From positions 1,178,001 through 1,242,000 of the forward strand of contig BAAHQB010000007.1 in assembly GCA_054601695.1 (NCBI GenBank): DNA of 64,000 bases, read 5' to 3'. This document shows, piece after piece, positions 1 through 64,000 of this stretch. Position 1 is the first letter of the stretch; each line of letters begins with the position of its first letter. The notes below the pieces were generated by a model. It searched no databases. It was not told the DNA's origin and was given only the letters and a program-made list of their open reading frames with translations. Position numbers and translations under genes: made by a program. The DNA is from Amorphochlora amoebiformis. Its lineage: Eukaryota; Cercozoa; Chlorarachniophyceae.

Positions 1-51
1 TTACACATATATGTGTACATCCACCTATCCCTTACGTAACTCGAACAATCT

Positions 52-102
52 AACCCTAACCATCCAACCCTAACCTAACCCTAACCTAACCCTAACGTAA
101 CC
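52..102 (+). repeat. Interstitial telomere-type repeat
   Basis: Degenerate CCCTAA/CCTAACCTAA units directly upstream of ARM exon 1. Coding sequence follows it and the window starts before it, so it is not a chromosome end. Confidence 0.85.
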
Positions 103-107
103 CTCAG

Positions 108-54783
<54,676 letters not shown>

Positions 54784-55649
54784 CTAGTACTAGTAGTAAT
54801 ATAGGTAATATCCAACTAGCCTATATTCAATCAACATCTGAATCATGGCCCGGACTAGAATGCGGAATGGATCCGAAATCCAATTGAGTTAGCTAGGTCA
54901 GAACCTAGTTATATCTAGATATCTAGGATATATCTAGTATATCTCTAGATATCTACACAATTTTTTTTTTTTGGGGGCTCCTGCCGCTGCGTGCAGTGTA
55001 CATGTATTTATCTAGTTGTTATGTCCGATGGCGAGGTCTAGGAGGTTATAGAAGTTACATCTGTATATCATGAGTCATCTGACGCTTACATTCTAAAGGC
55101 AGACTCTAGAGACTAGTAGGGCAGAGTCCAGTTTTCTAGGCTTTTCGACGGTTATTTCACGATTTCTGGACGATAATTAATTAAAGGATAATTAGGAAAA
55201 TTATTAGGCTACGTCTAGTACGTACCTAGCGAACAGTACACGTCTAGACGTAGTCTACTAGGTCTAGGTAGTGACTCTCTGTCACTAATACTAGAATCTA
55301 GAGAATAGTCTAGTAAGAGTACTGGTAGTCTAGGTAACAACTGGTACAGGTACCATAGTCTAGATAGTATTAGACATTTCTAGACTCATTCTCTAGTCAT
55401 TCTAGTTGTCAATTGCAGAATCTAGAGAAAGTAATTAAATGTATGGTATCTTCGCTTGAGGTCATCTATCATAATTGTCTAGATTGTGAATTGCTGGGTT
55501 TCAAGTAGTTTAATTCAGGATACTTATATTCTGTGGATTCATGACATTCAAACGTGGTACTATGATAGACTTTTGACCCTCGGTCTCAATTATCCCTCAA
55601 GAGTCTTGTTCGCTAATTAATTAAGATTCAGTTAAATTCGGGATGCGCA
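54784..55649. other. Convergent intergenic region, CTAG-rich
   Basis: Lies between the stop codons of the two convergent genes. It is free of TA microsatellite and telomere repeat but unusually rich in short CTAG/TCTAGA palindromes (for example about 54888-54955 and 55200-55440). A T11 G5 run sits at 54962-54977. No open frame with plausible splice sites was found. Probably holds the 3' UTRs and polyadenylation regions of both genes, though no signal can be assigned with certainty. Confidence 0.5.
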
Positions 55650-55750
55650 TCAGAAGTTGGAAAAATACCTTTCCGTGTAGGTGAAGGTTCGGTTGTACTG
55701 GAAGTTGATCGGTCTCGATGGATCCTCTATCACGTCATCCAGTCTACATA

Positions 55751-55799
<49 letters not shown>

Positions 55800-56339
55800 A
55801 TGTATAAATATTATATACATGTTCATATATTATACATACAATAAGTATTTTACCTACATTAGATTCAGCACATCACTAGAAACACAAGTAGATGTCACAT
55901 GTATATATATATATATATATCATATATATATATATATATATACTATATAATAGTTCTATCACATGTACACGTACATATGTACATGAATATGTATATAACA
56001 TGTGAATATATCAATGTTTCGATATGATATTGTACATAAAAGTATGTATAATATGTCGCTTTCAGCTCTCTAATTCTATATCTATATGATTATATATGAA
56101 AAAAAGTATGCCTATAATACATCTACATACCTCTCTAACAGCTTCTCTATGTTGTATTCCTGTTCGATCCACGGCCTCACATCCTTTCAATCAGATATAT
56201 ACAATATATATAGATATATATATATATATATATATATTACATATACATATATATATATATATTACATATATATATATATAAATACATATATATATATATA
56301 TATGTGTGTGTAATATCTACATATCTTTACGTACATTAC

Positions 56340-56383
<44 letters not shown>

Positions 56384-56518
56384 CATGCAGATATTTCGTA
56401 CATTAACATATCACATGTATTATCTGTATTTAACCCTGATTTTGGGGTGGAACGTAAGGAAAGGAACAATATATATACATATTATATAACTATAACGTAA
56501 GGATATGAAATATATATT

Positions 56519-56559
<41 letters not shown>

Positions 56560-56747
56560 GTATATACATATATATATGTTACATAACTAGAACACAGATG
56601 CATATTGACATATTGCATACAATATATGTATTCGACCGTGATGTTGGGGTGGGAGAGGAACGTAAGGAAAGGTATGACATTCAACAGCTTGCTATCCGAT
56701 GAATTGCCGTAAAATCCCTCCACAGGTATCTGAAACGTAATATATAC

Positions 56748-56808
<61 letters not shown>

Positions 56809-57213
56809 GTACATATATTGTTGAAGCAATGATATAACTAGCATGAAGGGACGCAGTTGCAAGAGCAGATATCGATAGCGTGTTGAAGTATTGCCGTACG
56901 TATACTACACATAGCTGGAAATCGCTGGAGATTCCGGAGATTCTCGGAGATCGTCTCATCCGGTAGTAACCGGCAGCACCCGGTAGTAACGGGGCTTCCG
57001 AGTGTTAGGTAACAGGACGTGACGTCACGTCATGTCACGATTCCAGAACTTTCCAGAGGATTCGATTGTGTTCGAGAAGTTAGAACATTCCTAAAAATTT
57101 CTTGATGTACTGCCTGAGAATCTCCATCACCTGTTATAATCTAAACGGACTTCAATCGAGCCGAATTCTGGACTATCATTTGCCAATACCAACGTCCGGA
57201 CTACCTTTGCGTT

Positions 57214-57278
<65 letters not shown>

Positions 57279-57357
57279 ATATTATAGTTAGATTTCGACC
57301 CCGTTGGAGAGTTGGAATGCGAAAGCACGAAGGGAGTTATCCACAAGAACGGTCTGG

Positions 57358-57409
<52 letters not shown>

Positions 57410-57521
57410 GTAATATCAAATATTTGAACTAGAGATCGAAAAATTGTACATACATGTATACTTACGTGCGTGTGTTGGATGTATGAATTTGTAGATGTAT
57501 ATGACTTAATGTACGTGTATA

Positions 57522-57558
<37 letters not shown>

Positions 57559-57570
57559 TTAAATATATAT

Positions 57571-57601
<31 letters not shown>

Positions 57602-57780
57602 GTGTGCGTTTTACACATGTATATAATACACTAATGCAAAATTAAAAAAGTACTTTTCATAAATATGTATACACACACACACACACATTTAATACATCGA
57701 ATTTACGTTTTGACAAACACAAACGGATGTACGTATACGCGTACAGACTTAAATTTATATTGTATATTATATGTATATGT

Positions 57781-57830
<50 letters not shown>

Positions 57831-57882
57831 TATACCTGATTGAGTGGCCTACCAATGTGGGTTAAATCTTTGATGTAGTTCC
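55650..57882 (-). CDS. Phosphatase exons 9-13, C-terminal half of the domain and stop
   Basis: Exon 9 57882-57836 ([15 protein letters not shown]), 10 57353-57300 ([18 protein letters not shown]), 11 56729-56637 ([20 protein letters not shown]...), 12 56183-56131 ([17 protein letters not shown]), 13 55743-55650 ([20 protein letters not shown]... ending YFSNF then TGA). Exons 10 and 11 share the unusual donor GTCGAA. The family WF.D after IP(I/V) is replaced by GFYGNS. Exon 13 extends about 30 residues past the domain. Confidence 0.9.
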
Positions 57883-57897
57883 CTGAGATACATATAG

Positions 57898-57934
<37 letters not shown>

Positions 57935-57980
57935 TATTTGTGTGTGTAGATATATTATGTTATTTTCAAATACATACTTA

Positions 57981-58024
<44 letters not shown>

Positions 58025-58030
58025 ATATAA

Positions 58031-58063
<33 letters not shown>

Positions 58064-58116
58064 ATATATATTATATATAATAAGATATATACACATACAT
58101 ACATATATATATATAT

Positions 58117-58165
<49 letters not shown>

Positions 58166-58270
58166 ATCATCACTTTACGTAAGACTTGATAAGTATACAA
58201 TATTGTTATTTTATCATTATTTTATGATATTTTCTGCTTTTACATTTGTGCGCACGAATAACTAAATCTA

Positions 58271-58316
<46 letters not shown>

Positions 58317-58384
58317 TCATGTAACACACATAGTATACATATATATATATATATACATATATAAATATATATACATATATATAC

Positions 58385-58417
<33 letters not shown>

Positions 58418-58481
58418 CATATATATATGCCTATGAAAATAATCTCACCCTCCACAAGCTCGCACGACTCACGGTATATCC

Positions 58482-58560
<79 letters not shown>

Positions 58561-58840
58561 TTACAATGTTTATATCACGGATATCCAAATATTGTAAACG
58601 CAGCGTTCAAGTAAAAGATCCATTGGCGGGATCCCTACCCAATAAACCACGATTTATTAAATTTTAAATTATTTCTAGCACTGAAACTCCACTGTTCTTT
58701 TCGGAGAAGGGAAAAGTACAGCAAATACCTTCGGTCAGTGCAAATTTAATGTACGTACATGTAATACTAAACATACATACACACACCACACATACACATG
58801 TATAAATATATATGTGTATATATTATACAGATATTATATC

Positions 58841-58874
<34 letters not shown>

Positions 58875-59001
58875 CATATGAATATTATATATATTTTTAT
58901 ATATATATATGTATATATATATACATACATATATATACATATATATATATATATTATATATGTGTGTATATGTATGTATATAGATGTATATATATATATA
59001 T

Positions 59002-59069
<68 letters not shown>

Positions 59070-59429
59070 ATATATATATATATATATATGCAATGTAAAT
59101 ATCAATGTTATACAATATCCAAATACTGTAAACGCAGCGTTCAAGTAAAAGATCCATTGGCGGGATCCCTACCCAATAAACCACGATTTTTTAAAATTAA
59201 AATTATCTCTAGCACTGAAACTCCACTGTTCTTTTCGGAGAAGGGAAAAGTACAGCAAATACCTTCGGTCAGTGCAATTTTAATATACGTATATGTAAGA
59301 ATGCATTTCTATACACACACACACATATGGGTACATATACATTGCATATTAAACATACACACACATACATATGTACAGATTTACATGTGTAAATATTATT
59401 TACAGATAGATATTATATATATATTTTTA

Positions 59430-59477
<48 letters not shown>

Positions 59478-60280
59478 GTATAATATCCACATGTACCAAC
59501 ATTCATACCCCACCTACATACCATTGCATACATATACAGATACTCACCTATGCGAGATGAGAGTCCGAGTAGGGTCGAGATGATTCAGCACGCGATCAGC
59601 ATAAAGCTTTTGCGCAGACGTAAACACCACCACCTACCAGGAGATCAATTGTTATTCCATAACCTTCTTGTTATTCTATTTCGCTTCATCTCAACCCAAC
59701 ACACTCGCTTTCAATAATATCGCCTGCAGATATTTTACCACCAGGGCTGGGGTTACTATGAGTATGTCGAATGCGTGTTGGCTGGCCGGGAATAATTTTT
59801 ACATTTTGGATTATTATACACGAAGGCATGAACAAGAGTCCGGTTACGCGCCCGCATAAATGTACATGGAGGCTACTATCAGTAAGAGCACACGGACAGT
59901 ACGTTAATACAGTCCGTGGAAATATGTACATGAGGATATGAGATCTGAGAGTAAATATATGCATGAAGGGAGCGTTACGAGGATTAAATTATTGGTAAAG
60001 AAAGAATGAAATTAAGTCCTTTTTGGGTTTACAGTCATTTTGATGTCGGAGTGCAAGTATGTGCAAGGGGTTTACGGATTAAGCTAGGATTGGGCGAGGG
60101 TTGGGGTTGTGATTACCTCGTAAAGCTCAGCCATACGCTTAAGGAATTCCGTAACGCTTGGGCGGACCTGAGCATGAATATACATTTACATATATACATG
60201 GTGTGTGTAGTGTATTATATATATTTTCCTCTCATTCTGTACATATTTAAAAACAGACATAAATTTAAATAAAAAAATAT

Positions 60281-60314
<34 letters not shown>

Positions 60315-60430
60315 CATATATATATTTGTATATATATATATATATTAAATTACAACCTTGACGTATATGACATGAAGATGCTTCTTAATCTTCACCTATT
60401 TGTTGTTTTATGCGTTTATATATAATATAG

Positions 60431-60490
<60 letters not shown>

Positions 60491-60534
60491 AAATTATTGC
60501 AGTAACATGTTTATATGTAACAAATACATACTTG

Positions 60535-60580
<46 letters not shown>

Positions 60581-61100
60581 TATATGTACACAAAAATATG
60601 TATATAGATATAAAAACACATGTGCAATTTTGTCTCTGTGTGGTTTGCATTCATATAATCAGCTTATACACACACTACCAATCCAAACACATCGTTTTCT
60701 TTGCCCTCTTAACACAATCAGAGCCAACGCTAAACCGAATCCTAGACTCTGAACCTAATCCAATCCTTAATAACCCTCACCGTAACCCTCTTAAGATGGC
60801 CGAAACCCTCTTAACCCTCCCTAATCCAAACCAAACCCACATACCCCGAACTTGAGATCAGGTTTCCGAATATTCAACACGTCGAAAGCAGAATGCACTG
60901 ACACAATAAGGTTGTTGGGTTAGAAATAGTATTATCTAAGCCCACTGTTTGCTTCGGTAAGAGTTTTTAAGTCTATGAAACCCATCATGTTCGGCTTGGA
61001 TTTCAAATCCCTGGGGAGTGGATTTGTATTTATGAAACAGGTTTATATCTTATACCAGATATACATGTACATAAATATACATACATACACATACATATAT

Positions 61101-61174
<74 letters not shown>

Positions 61175-61349
61175 ATACATAAATATATATGTGTATAATA
61201 TATATGTGAATATCTTATATATATATATATATATAATATACATATATACATATATATACATATATACATAAATATATATTATATATATATATATATGTGG
61301 TGTGTGTATGTAAATATCTTATATATATATGTGTGTGTGTGTGTGTATT

Positions 61350-61402
<53 letters not shown>

Positions 61403-62748
61403 ATATATGCATACTGTATGTATATTTTAATCTGTAAGTAAAAATATTTTTATGTGTTCTTATCGGCGGGTTCTCGTGAATACCAAGCGTCTCGTCAAGG
61501 TCTAAGACTAGAGTTTTCCTTGGGCCATTTTGAGTCCACCCTCGCTCTTTTTTGGATAATTCTGTCTCGTTGATTGGGGGAAGGAGGGGGTGGGGACTCT
61601 TGGATGTCTGCAGTAAGGGATGAGCTTGGTAAGTAATCCACTTGAGACAAATAGACGTTTTGGGGCAAAGATGTATGCATTTTTCATGTTTTACGTATTG
61701 GTTTTCATTAACAAAGATCGTGTACCTTGTTGATCTTTTGTAAGCTCTGGAGCTCTTTTATCGTCGCGAGGAACTTGAACTCGGCCGTGTGGACCTGATT
61801 CACATGTCAACATTCACAGATCCATCCGCACTTGTAGATGCACACAATGTAAATGTGTCCGTGTACACCAACCTCGTCCGCATATGACGCCCACATTGCC
61901 CTCAACTGCCCCCTCGTGTAGTTCTTCCGCCTCACAGGCACCCGCAACCTTCGGAAATACCTTTGAAGATGGTCCTTAGCCTTCCCAATCGCTTTCCCAT
62001 CCTTCAGAATCGAAGTGTTCAATCCACGGCTAGCGCTCTGAGACCGCTCCCGTGAAGACAGGCCCTCGGTCTTCCGACTTCTATTGCTTTTCACAGCCGA
62101 GGATCGAGGGGTAGGCTTGGCCCGCACTCGCGTCGCAGTGCCGATGGCCTGCTGCCTCGCAACTGATTCTCCCGGCACCTTCGCCTTGGCCCCCTTCTTC
62201 CCAGCTCCACTCTGGGTCACTGATTTGACCCTTGATGCTCCCTGAGGCTTGGATGAGTTTGTGGCAACCTTATTTGGCTTTGGTCGGGCTTCCCGTGCTG
62301 ACGTTCTGTTTTTCCCCGCTTTTAGACCTGCAGTTTTCTCAGACGGCGATGCAGGCTTTACGGGCGTGGAGGATGAAACCTTGGGACCCGATTTTCCCTT
62401 GGATGTTTTGTTGGTTGTGGATCGCACGCCTTTGACGCGAGAGCTGGGCTGGGGCTTGACTTTCGGGACTGGGGTTTGAGTGGCTTTTGATGAGGCAGAC
62501 GCACCGCCACGGAGGGTGAAGTGGTGATTGGCACAGAGAGAGGTGATAGAATCGGCTGGAGGCCTTCGAAAAGTATCTCTCACAGAACTACATCGCGTAA
62601 ACGACGCTCTAGTACGATATTTTCGCCTCGGCGATGCGAGCGCAGTGCTTCTCGGGGATTCTGTTGGGAACGGTATGTGTGTCGCCAGCAGAAGAAAATG
62701 AACGAACAAGATAGCCTTGGCCCATTCCCACACCCGTTGTATCGCCAT
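55650..62748 (-). CDS. FCP1/NIF-type HAD phosphatase, CTDSPL2-like, 13 exons
   Basis: A full-length minus-strand gene, 1,704 nt coding, 567 residues plus TGA at 55652-55650. Exons: 62748-61873, 61794-61726, 61640-61484, 60897-60845, 60395-60357, 60167-60117, 59633-59548, 58480-58449, 57882-57836, 57353-57300, 56729-56637, 56183-56131, 55743-55650. All phases agree. The catalytic domain (about residues 356-537) has motif I DLDET (Asp362, Asp364), FTSA (about 419-422), NYIKDL (Lys459) and VDNS (Asp475), in the order of the CTD-phosphatase-like HAD family. These enzymes dephosphorylate phospho-Ser/Thr proteins such as the RNA polymerase II CTD or signalling substrates. LSNGIP followed by DVRP is most like the CTDSPL2 subgroup. 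Substrate and location are inference. Oddities are VDNSL where VDNSP is usual, and a long basic N-terminal half. Confidence 0.93.
56425..56470 (-). repeat. Copy of the phosphatase exon 11 3' end
   Basis: On the minus strand, TTCCTTTCCTTACGTTCC..CACCCCAAAATCAGGGTTAA repeats the end of exon 11 and its flank (56630-56690), diverged, in the downstream intron. This shows the exon-end duplication is not confined to the ARM gene. Confidence 0.75.
56925..57215 (-). mobile_element. tRNA-derived SINE-like element, copy 2
   Basis: Read on the minus strand it starts GGTAACGCAAAGGTAGTCC, followed by GGCTCGATTGAAGTCC (B-box-like), GTCCGTTTAGATTATAA, a body with GTGACATGACGTGACG, the CCGTTACTACCGGGTGCTGC motif and AATCTCCGGAATCTCC. 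Segments match copy 1 in the same order. It lies in the phosphatase intron between exons 10 and 11, in the same orientation as that gene. The 5' tRNA-like head is more complete than in copy 1. Confidence 0.6.
58449..60897 (-). CDS. Phosphatase exons 4-8, catalytic core
   Basis: Exon 4 60897-60845 ([17 protein letters not shown]; the split codon restores the Val of DETLVHS). Exon 5 60395-60357 ([13 protein letters not shown]). Exon 6 60167-60117 ([17 protein letters not shown]). Exon 7 59633-59548 ([20 protein letters not shown]..., perfect GTGAGT donor). Exon 8 58480-58449 ([10 protein letters not shown], 32 nt). The concatenated peptide follows the family order RP..FL..M..LYE, FTSA...YAD..L..LDP, HR.YRE.C with no gaps, which confirms the splice model. 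Confidence 0.92.
58560..59290. repeat. About 535-bp direct duplication in phosphatase intron 7/8
   Basis: 58573-58752 and 59107-59286 are about 95% identical unique sequence (ATATTGTAAACGCAGCGTTC through AATACCTTCGGTCAGTG), separated by TA-rich DNA. Neither strand gives an exon that fits the surrounding phosphatase phases, so this is read as duplicated intron. Confidence 0.8.
61484..61794 (-). CDS. Phosphatase exons 2-3, with the DLDET nucleophile motif
   Basis: Exon 2 61794-61726 ([20 protein letters not shown]...) is flanked by CAG and AAG|GT. Exon 3 61640-61484 contains [12 protein letters not shown], the phosphoaspartate signature of FCP1-type phosphatases, and ends in phase 1. An alternative exon 3 start after CTGCAG at about 61612 stays in the same frame. 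The exon contains no ATG, and an overlapping frame gives an unrelated 61-codon open frame that should be ignored. Confidence 0.88.
61873..62748 (-). CDS. Phosphatase exon 1: hydrophobic N-terminus and basic disordered region
   Basis: 292 codons from Met at 62748 to GAG|GT at 61873. Residues about 1-28 ([20 protein letters not shown]... then THIPFP) look like a signal peptide or N-terminal membrane anchor. Residues about 95-245 are Lys/Arg/Ser/Thr/Pro/Ala-rich and low in complexity, hence probably disordered, followed by [11 protein letters not shown] and [10 protein letters not shown]. The frame stays open upstream to 62910 (54 more residues), but the hydrophobic start argues for 62748. An FTLRGGA motif near residue 83 resembles a processing region seen in some algal secretory leaders; this is only suggestive. 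The exon is far longer and richer in G+C than any other in the window. Confidence 0.85.
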
Positions 62749-63181
62749 ACGAAAATAATAACACGAAAGGCGAGTCCGGCCCGCGCTGGGCAGCCGGGTG
62801 CCAGTGGGTGTGGCGCCCCTTGGGCCGTTAATAACGGATAACCCAGTAATATCCGGGGATCCCAGAATACCCGAAGTCTCCCAGAAATCTCTTGATGTCA
62901 TGGGCGTCAAGGCTTAAGCAATCGGCCAATCCGCCTGTCCAGGCGCAATCCCAGCGGGATACAAAACTAAATCCTGCTAAAGATGGCATAATATCATCGA
63001 GGCCCGTGAGATCCGAGCCGAGACCTGACACCAAACAAAGGAATGGCACCAGAAAGTCGGAATTCATGGCCCCCGTCCCTTCGGCGGACCTCGGTCTGTG
63101 CTTTTCAATAGTATACAAGAATGCCCCATCTTCCTTAGCACCATAAATGATAACCTCGTTCAATATTGAATCCCAACAGGC
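62749..63181. promoter_or_regulatory. Candidate divergent promoter between phosphatase and USP genes
   Basis: 433 bp separate the two head-to-head start codons and contain no TA microsatellite, in contrast to most of the window. No TATA box or other core element is convincing. Both strands have long open frames here, so part of the region could be 5' coding sequence of either gene (minus from 62910, plus from 62895) instead of promoter. Confidence 0.4.
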
Positions 63182-63427
63182 ATGAGACTTCGCACAGAAA
63201 ATTGGCCATCCAGCACTGCGCCCCCGATAGTTCGCGGTCTTCCCAACACGCACAACAGCTGCTTCCGTAACGCGGTCATTCAGTCGCTTAGCTCGATAAA
63301 GTTATTTTCAAATCTGTTTGAGTCGATGTCGACAGTTAGCTTCAGCGGGAATGATCGATCGATTCTGCGGAGGTACTGCGAGCTGCTGGAAAGGCTGCAT
63401 ACCCCCCCAGCGAAGACGGATAGTCAG
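63182..63427 (+). CDS. Ubiquitin-specific protease (USP, C19), N-terminal exon with Cys box
   Basis: 82 codons from ATG at 63182 to a perfect CAG|GTGAGT donor at 63427. Residues 19-36 read GLPNTHNSCFRNAVIQSL, the USP Cys box: Asn22, oxyanion-hole Asn25 and nucleophile Cys27. The usual GNT before Cys is HNS here. USPs remove ubiquitin from proteins; the catalytic His box lies beyond the window. The start is chosen because the Cys box is near the N-terminus. Alternatively AACAG|GC just before this ATG is an acceptor, and an upstream exon (62895 to a GT at about 63090, in matching phase) adds about 65 residues. The gene is head-to-head with the phosphatase and truncated at the right edge. Confidence 0.85.
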
Positions 63428-63522
63428 GTGAGTTAGCCTCCTCATGATCTCTTTTTATCTGTGTCACCGTACCTGTTCCATCGCACGCACATCATGACAA
63501 GTTCGAATTTGGCGAAGCAGAA

Positions 63523-63592
63523 TACGGCTGTCAGCAGTGTCACCAGCAGTCCTGCACGACCAACTAGCTCGTTGTCTGCCTCTCCCGATAAG
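63523..63592 (+). CDS. Probable second USP exon, Ser/Thr-rich
   Basis: An open phase-0 stretch reading NTAVSSVTSSPARPTSSLSA... to GATAAG|GT at 63592. Its acceptor could be the GCAG before 63523 or the GCGAAG three bases earlier. It would insert a flexible Ser/Pro-rich segment just after the Cys-box region. The next 400 bp are TA-rich intron, so the continuation is not visible. Confidence 0.5.
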
Positions 63593-63599
63593 GTGTTTT

Positions 63600-63746
63600 C
63601 AATGTGCACGTGATAATTATACTACATAAAATGTATATATGGATATGCATATATAACTATATATTATTTATATAATGTATATTTTTATATATATATATAT
63701 TATTATTATACATATATATATATATATATATATAATATAATATTAC

Positions 63747-63822
<76 letters not shown>

Positions 63823-63829
63823 TTATATT

Positions 63830-63861
<32 letters not shown>

Positions 63862-63896
63862 GATATATATATATATGTGTATAATATATATATATG

Positions 63897-63937
<41 letters not shown>

Positions 63938-64000
63938 CATATACATATATATATATATATATACATATACAATATACATATATATATACATATACAATAT
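63600..64000. repeat. TA microsatellite in USP intron
   Basis: After about 60 bp of mixed sequence the window ends in (TA)n with occasional TG, AC and AA variants. No exon seen. Confidence 0.85.

Noticed and set aside
55681-55750. Plus-strand frame [16 protein letters not shown] as an additional ARM exon
   Set aside because: No donor, and it is the antisense of the phosphatase terminal exon. The ARM gene already ends at 54783.
57288-57351. Plus-strand exon reading [20 protein letters not shown]
   Set aside because: It has plausible splice sites, but the opposite strand encodes the conserved VDNS motif of the phosphatase in perfect phase with its neighbours.
58428-58474. Plus-strand exon [15 protein letters not shown]
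   Set aside because: No AG acceptor upstream. The opposite strand carries phosphatase exon 8 ([10 protein letters not shown]) with correct sites and phase.
59555-59640. Plus-strand frame [19 protein letters not shown]-like
   Set aside because: Antisense of phosphatase exon 7 ([10 protein letters not shown]), which fits the family and splice phases far better.
59668-60272. Plus and minus open frames of 60-92 codons in this unique region
   Set aside because: No family resemblance and no matching splice phases. Exon 6 of the phosphatase (60117-60167) is the only convincing coding segment, on the minus strand.
60972-61040. Plus-strand exon [20 protein letters not shown] with AG and GT borders
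   Set aside because: It lies inside the minus-strand phosphatase gene between exons 3 and 4, and no partner exons on the plus strand were found.
61495-61680. Minus-strand 61-codon frame starting [13 protein letters not shown]
   Set aside because: Overlaps phosphatase exon 3 in another frame and lacks the DLDET motif that is present in the frame chosen.
62232-62841. Plus-strand frames opposite phosphatase exon 1
   Set aside because: Shadow frames of a G+C-richer coding exon; no recognisable domain.
62828-63253. Minus-strand 141-codon frame across the divergent region
   Set aside because: It covers the USP Cys-box exon start on the opposite strand and shows no domain; read as a chance frame in less AT-rich DNA.

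Overview
This window is nuclear DNA of an intron-rich microbial eukaryote. I cannot name the lineage. The evidence is spliced coding exons of 5 to 99 nt with AG acceptors and GT (sometimes GC) donors, very long introns made mostly of (TA)n microsatellite, many interstitial (CCCTAA)n/(TTAGGG)n telomere-type tracts, and long (CT)n/(GA)n tracts. The long [12 protein letters not shown] and RERERE open frames are microsatellite artefacts, not genes.

Three genes can be read by following exons with compatible splice phases. (1) About 108-54783, plus strand: a giant armadillo (ARM/HEAT-like) repeat protein, 5' truncated by the window edge. My model has 80 exons (about 4.39 kb coding in 54.7 kb, about 8%) and stays in frame for about 1,460 codons to a terminal TAA at 54781-54783. 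(2) 62748-55650, minus strand: a 13-exon, 567-codon HAD/FCP1-type phosphatase of the CTD-small-phosphatase-like (CTDSPL2/NIF) group. All catalytic motifs are recognisable. It has a basic, disordered N-terminal half that begins with a signal-peptide/anchor-like segment. It converges tail-to-tail on the ARM gene. (3) 63182 to beyond the window, plus strand: the start of a ubiquitin-specific protease (USP, peptidase C19) with an intact Cys box, head-to-head with the phosphatase gene.

Layout: 1-54783 is ARM exons embedded in TA tracts, telomere-like arrays, minisatellites and homopurine/homopyrimidine tracts. 54784-55649 is convergent intergenic DNA. 55650-62748 is the phosphatase gene, whose longest exon lies in a clearly less AT-rich 1 kb. 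62749-63181 is a candidate divergent promoter, and 63182-64000 holds the USP start and a TA-rich intron. A tRNA-derived SINE-like element occurs twice in opposite orientations (42.67-42.95 kb and 56.93-57.21 kb).

The most striking feature is systematic duplication of exon ends into adjacent introns. Fragments carrying the 3' end of an exon plus its donor are repeated downstream of the real exon. Fragments carrying an acceptor plus the 5' end of an exon are repeated upstream of it, up to nine times, each separated by TA microsatellite. At least 20 exons in two unrelated genes show this. One exon is triplicated whole, in frame, with splice sites on every copy (9847-10127), and a 16-nt microexon is duplicated whole.
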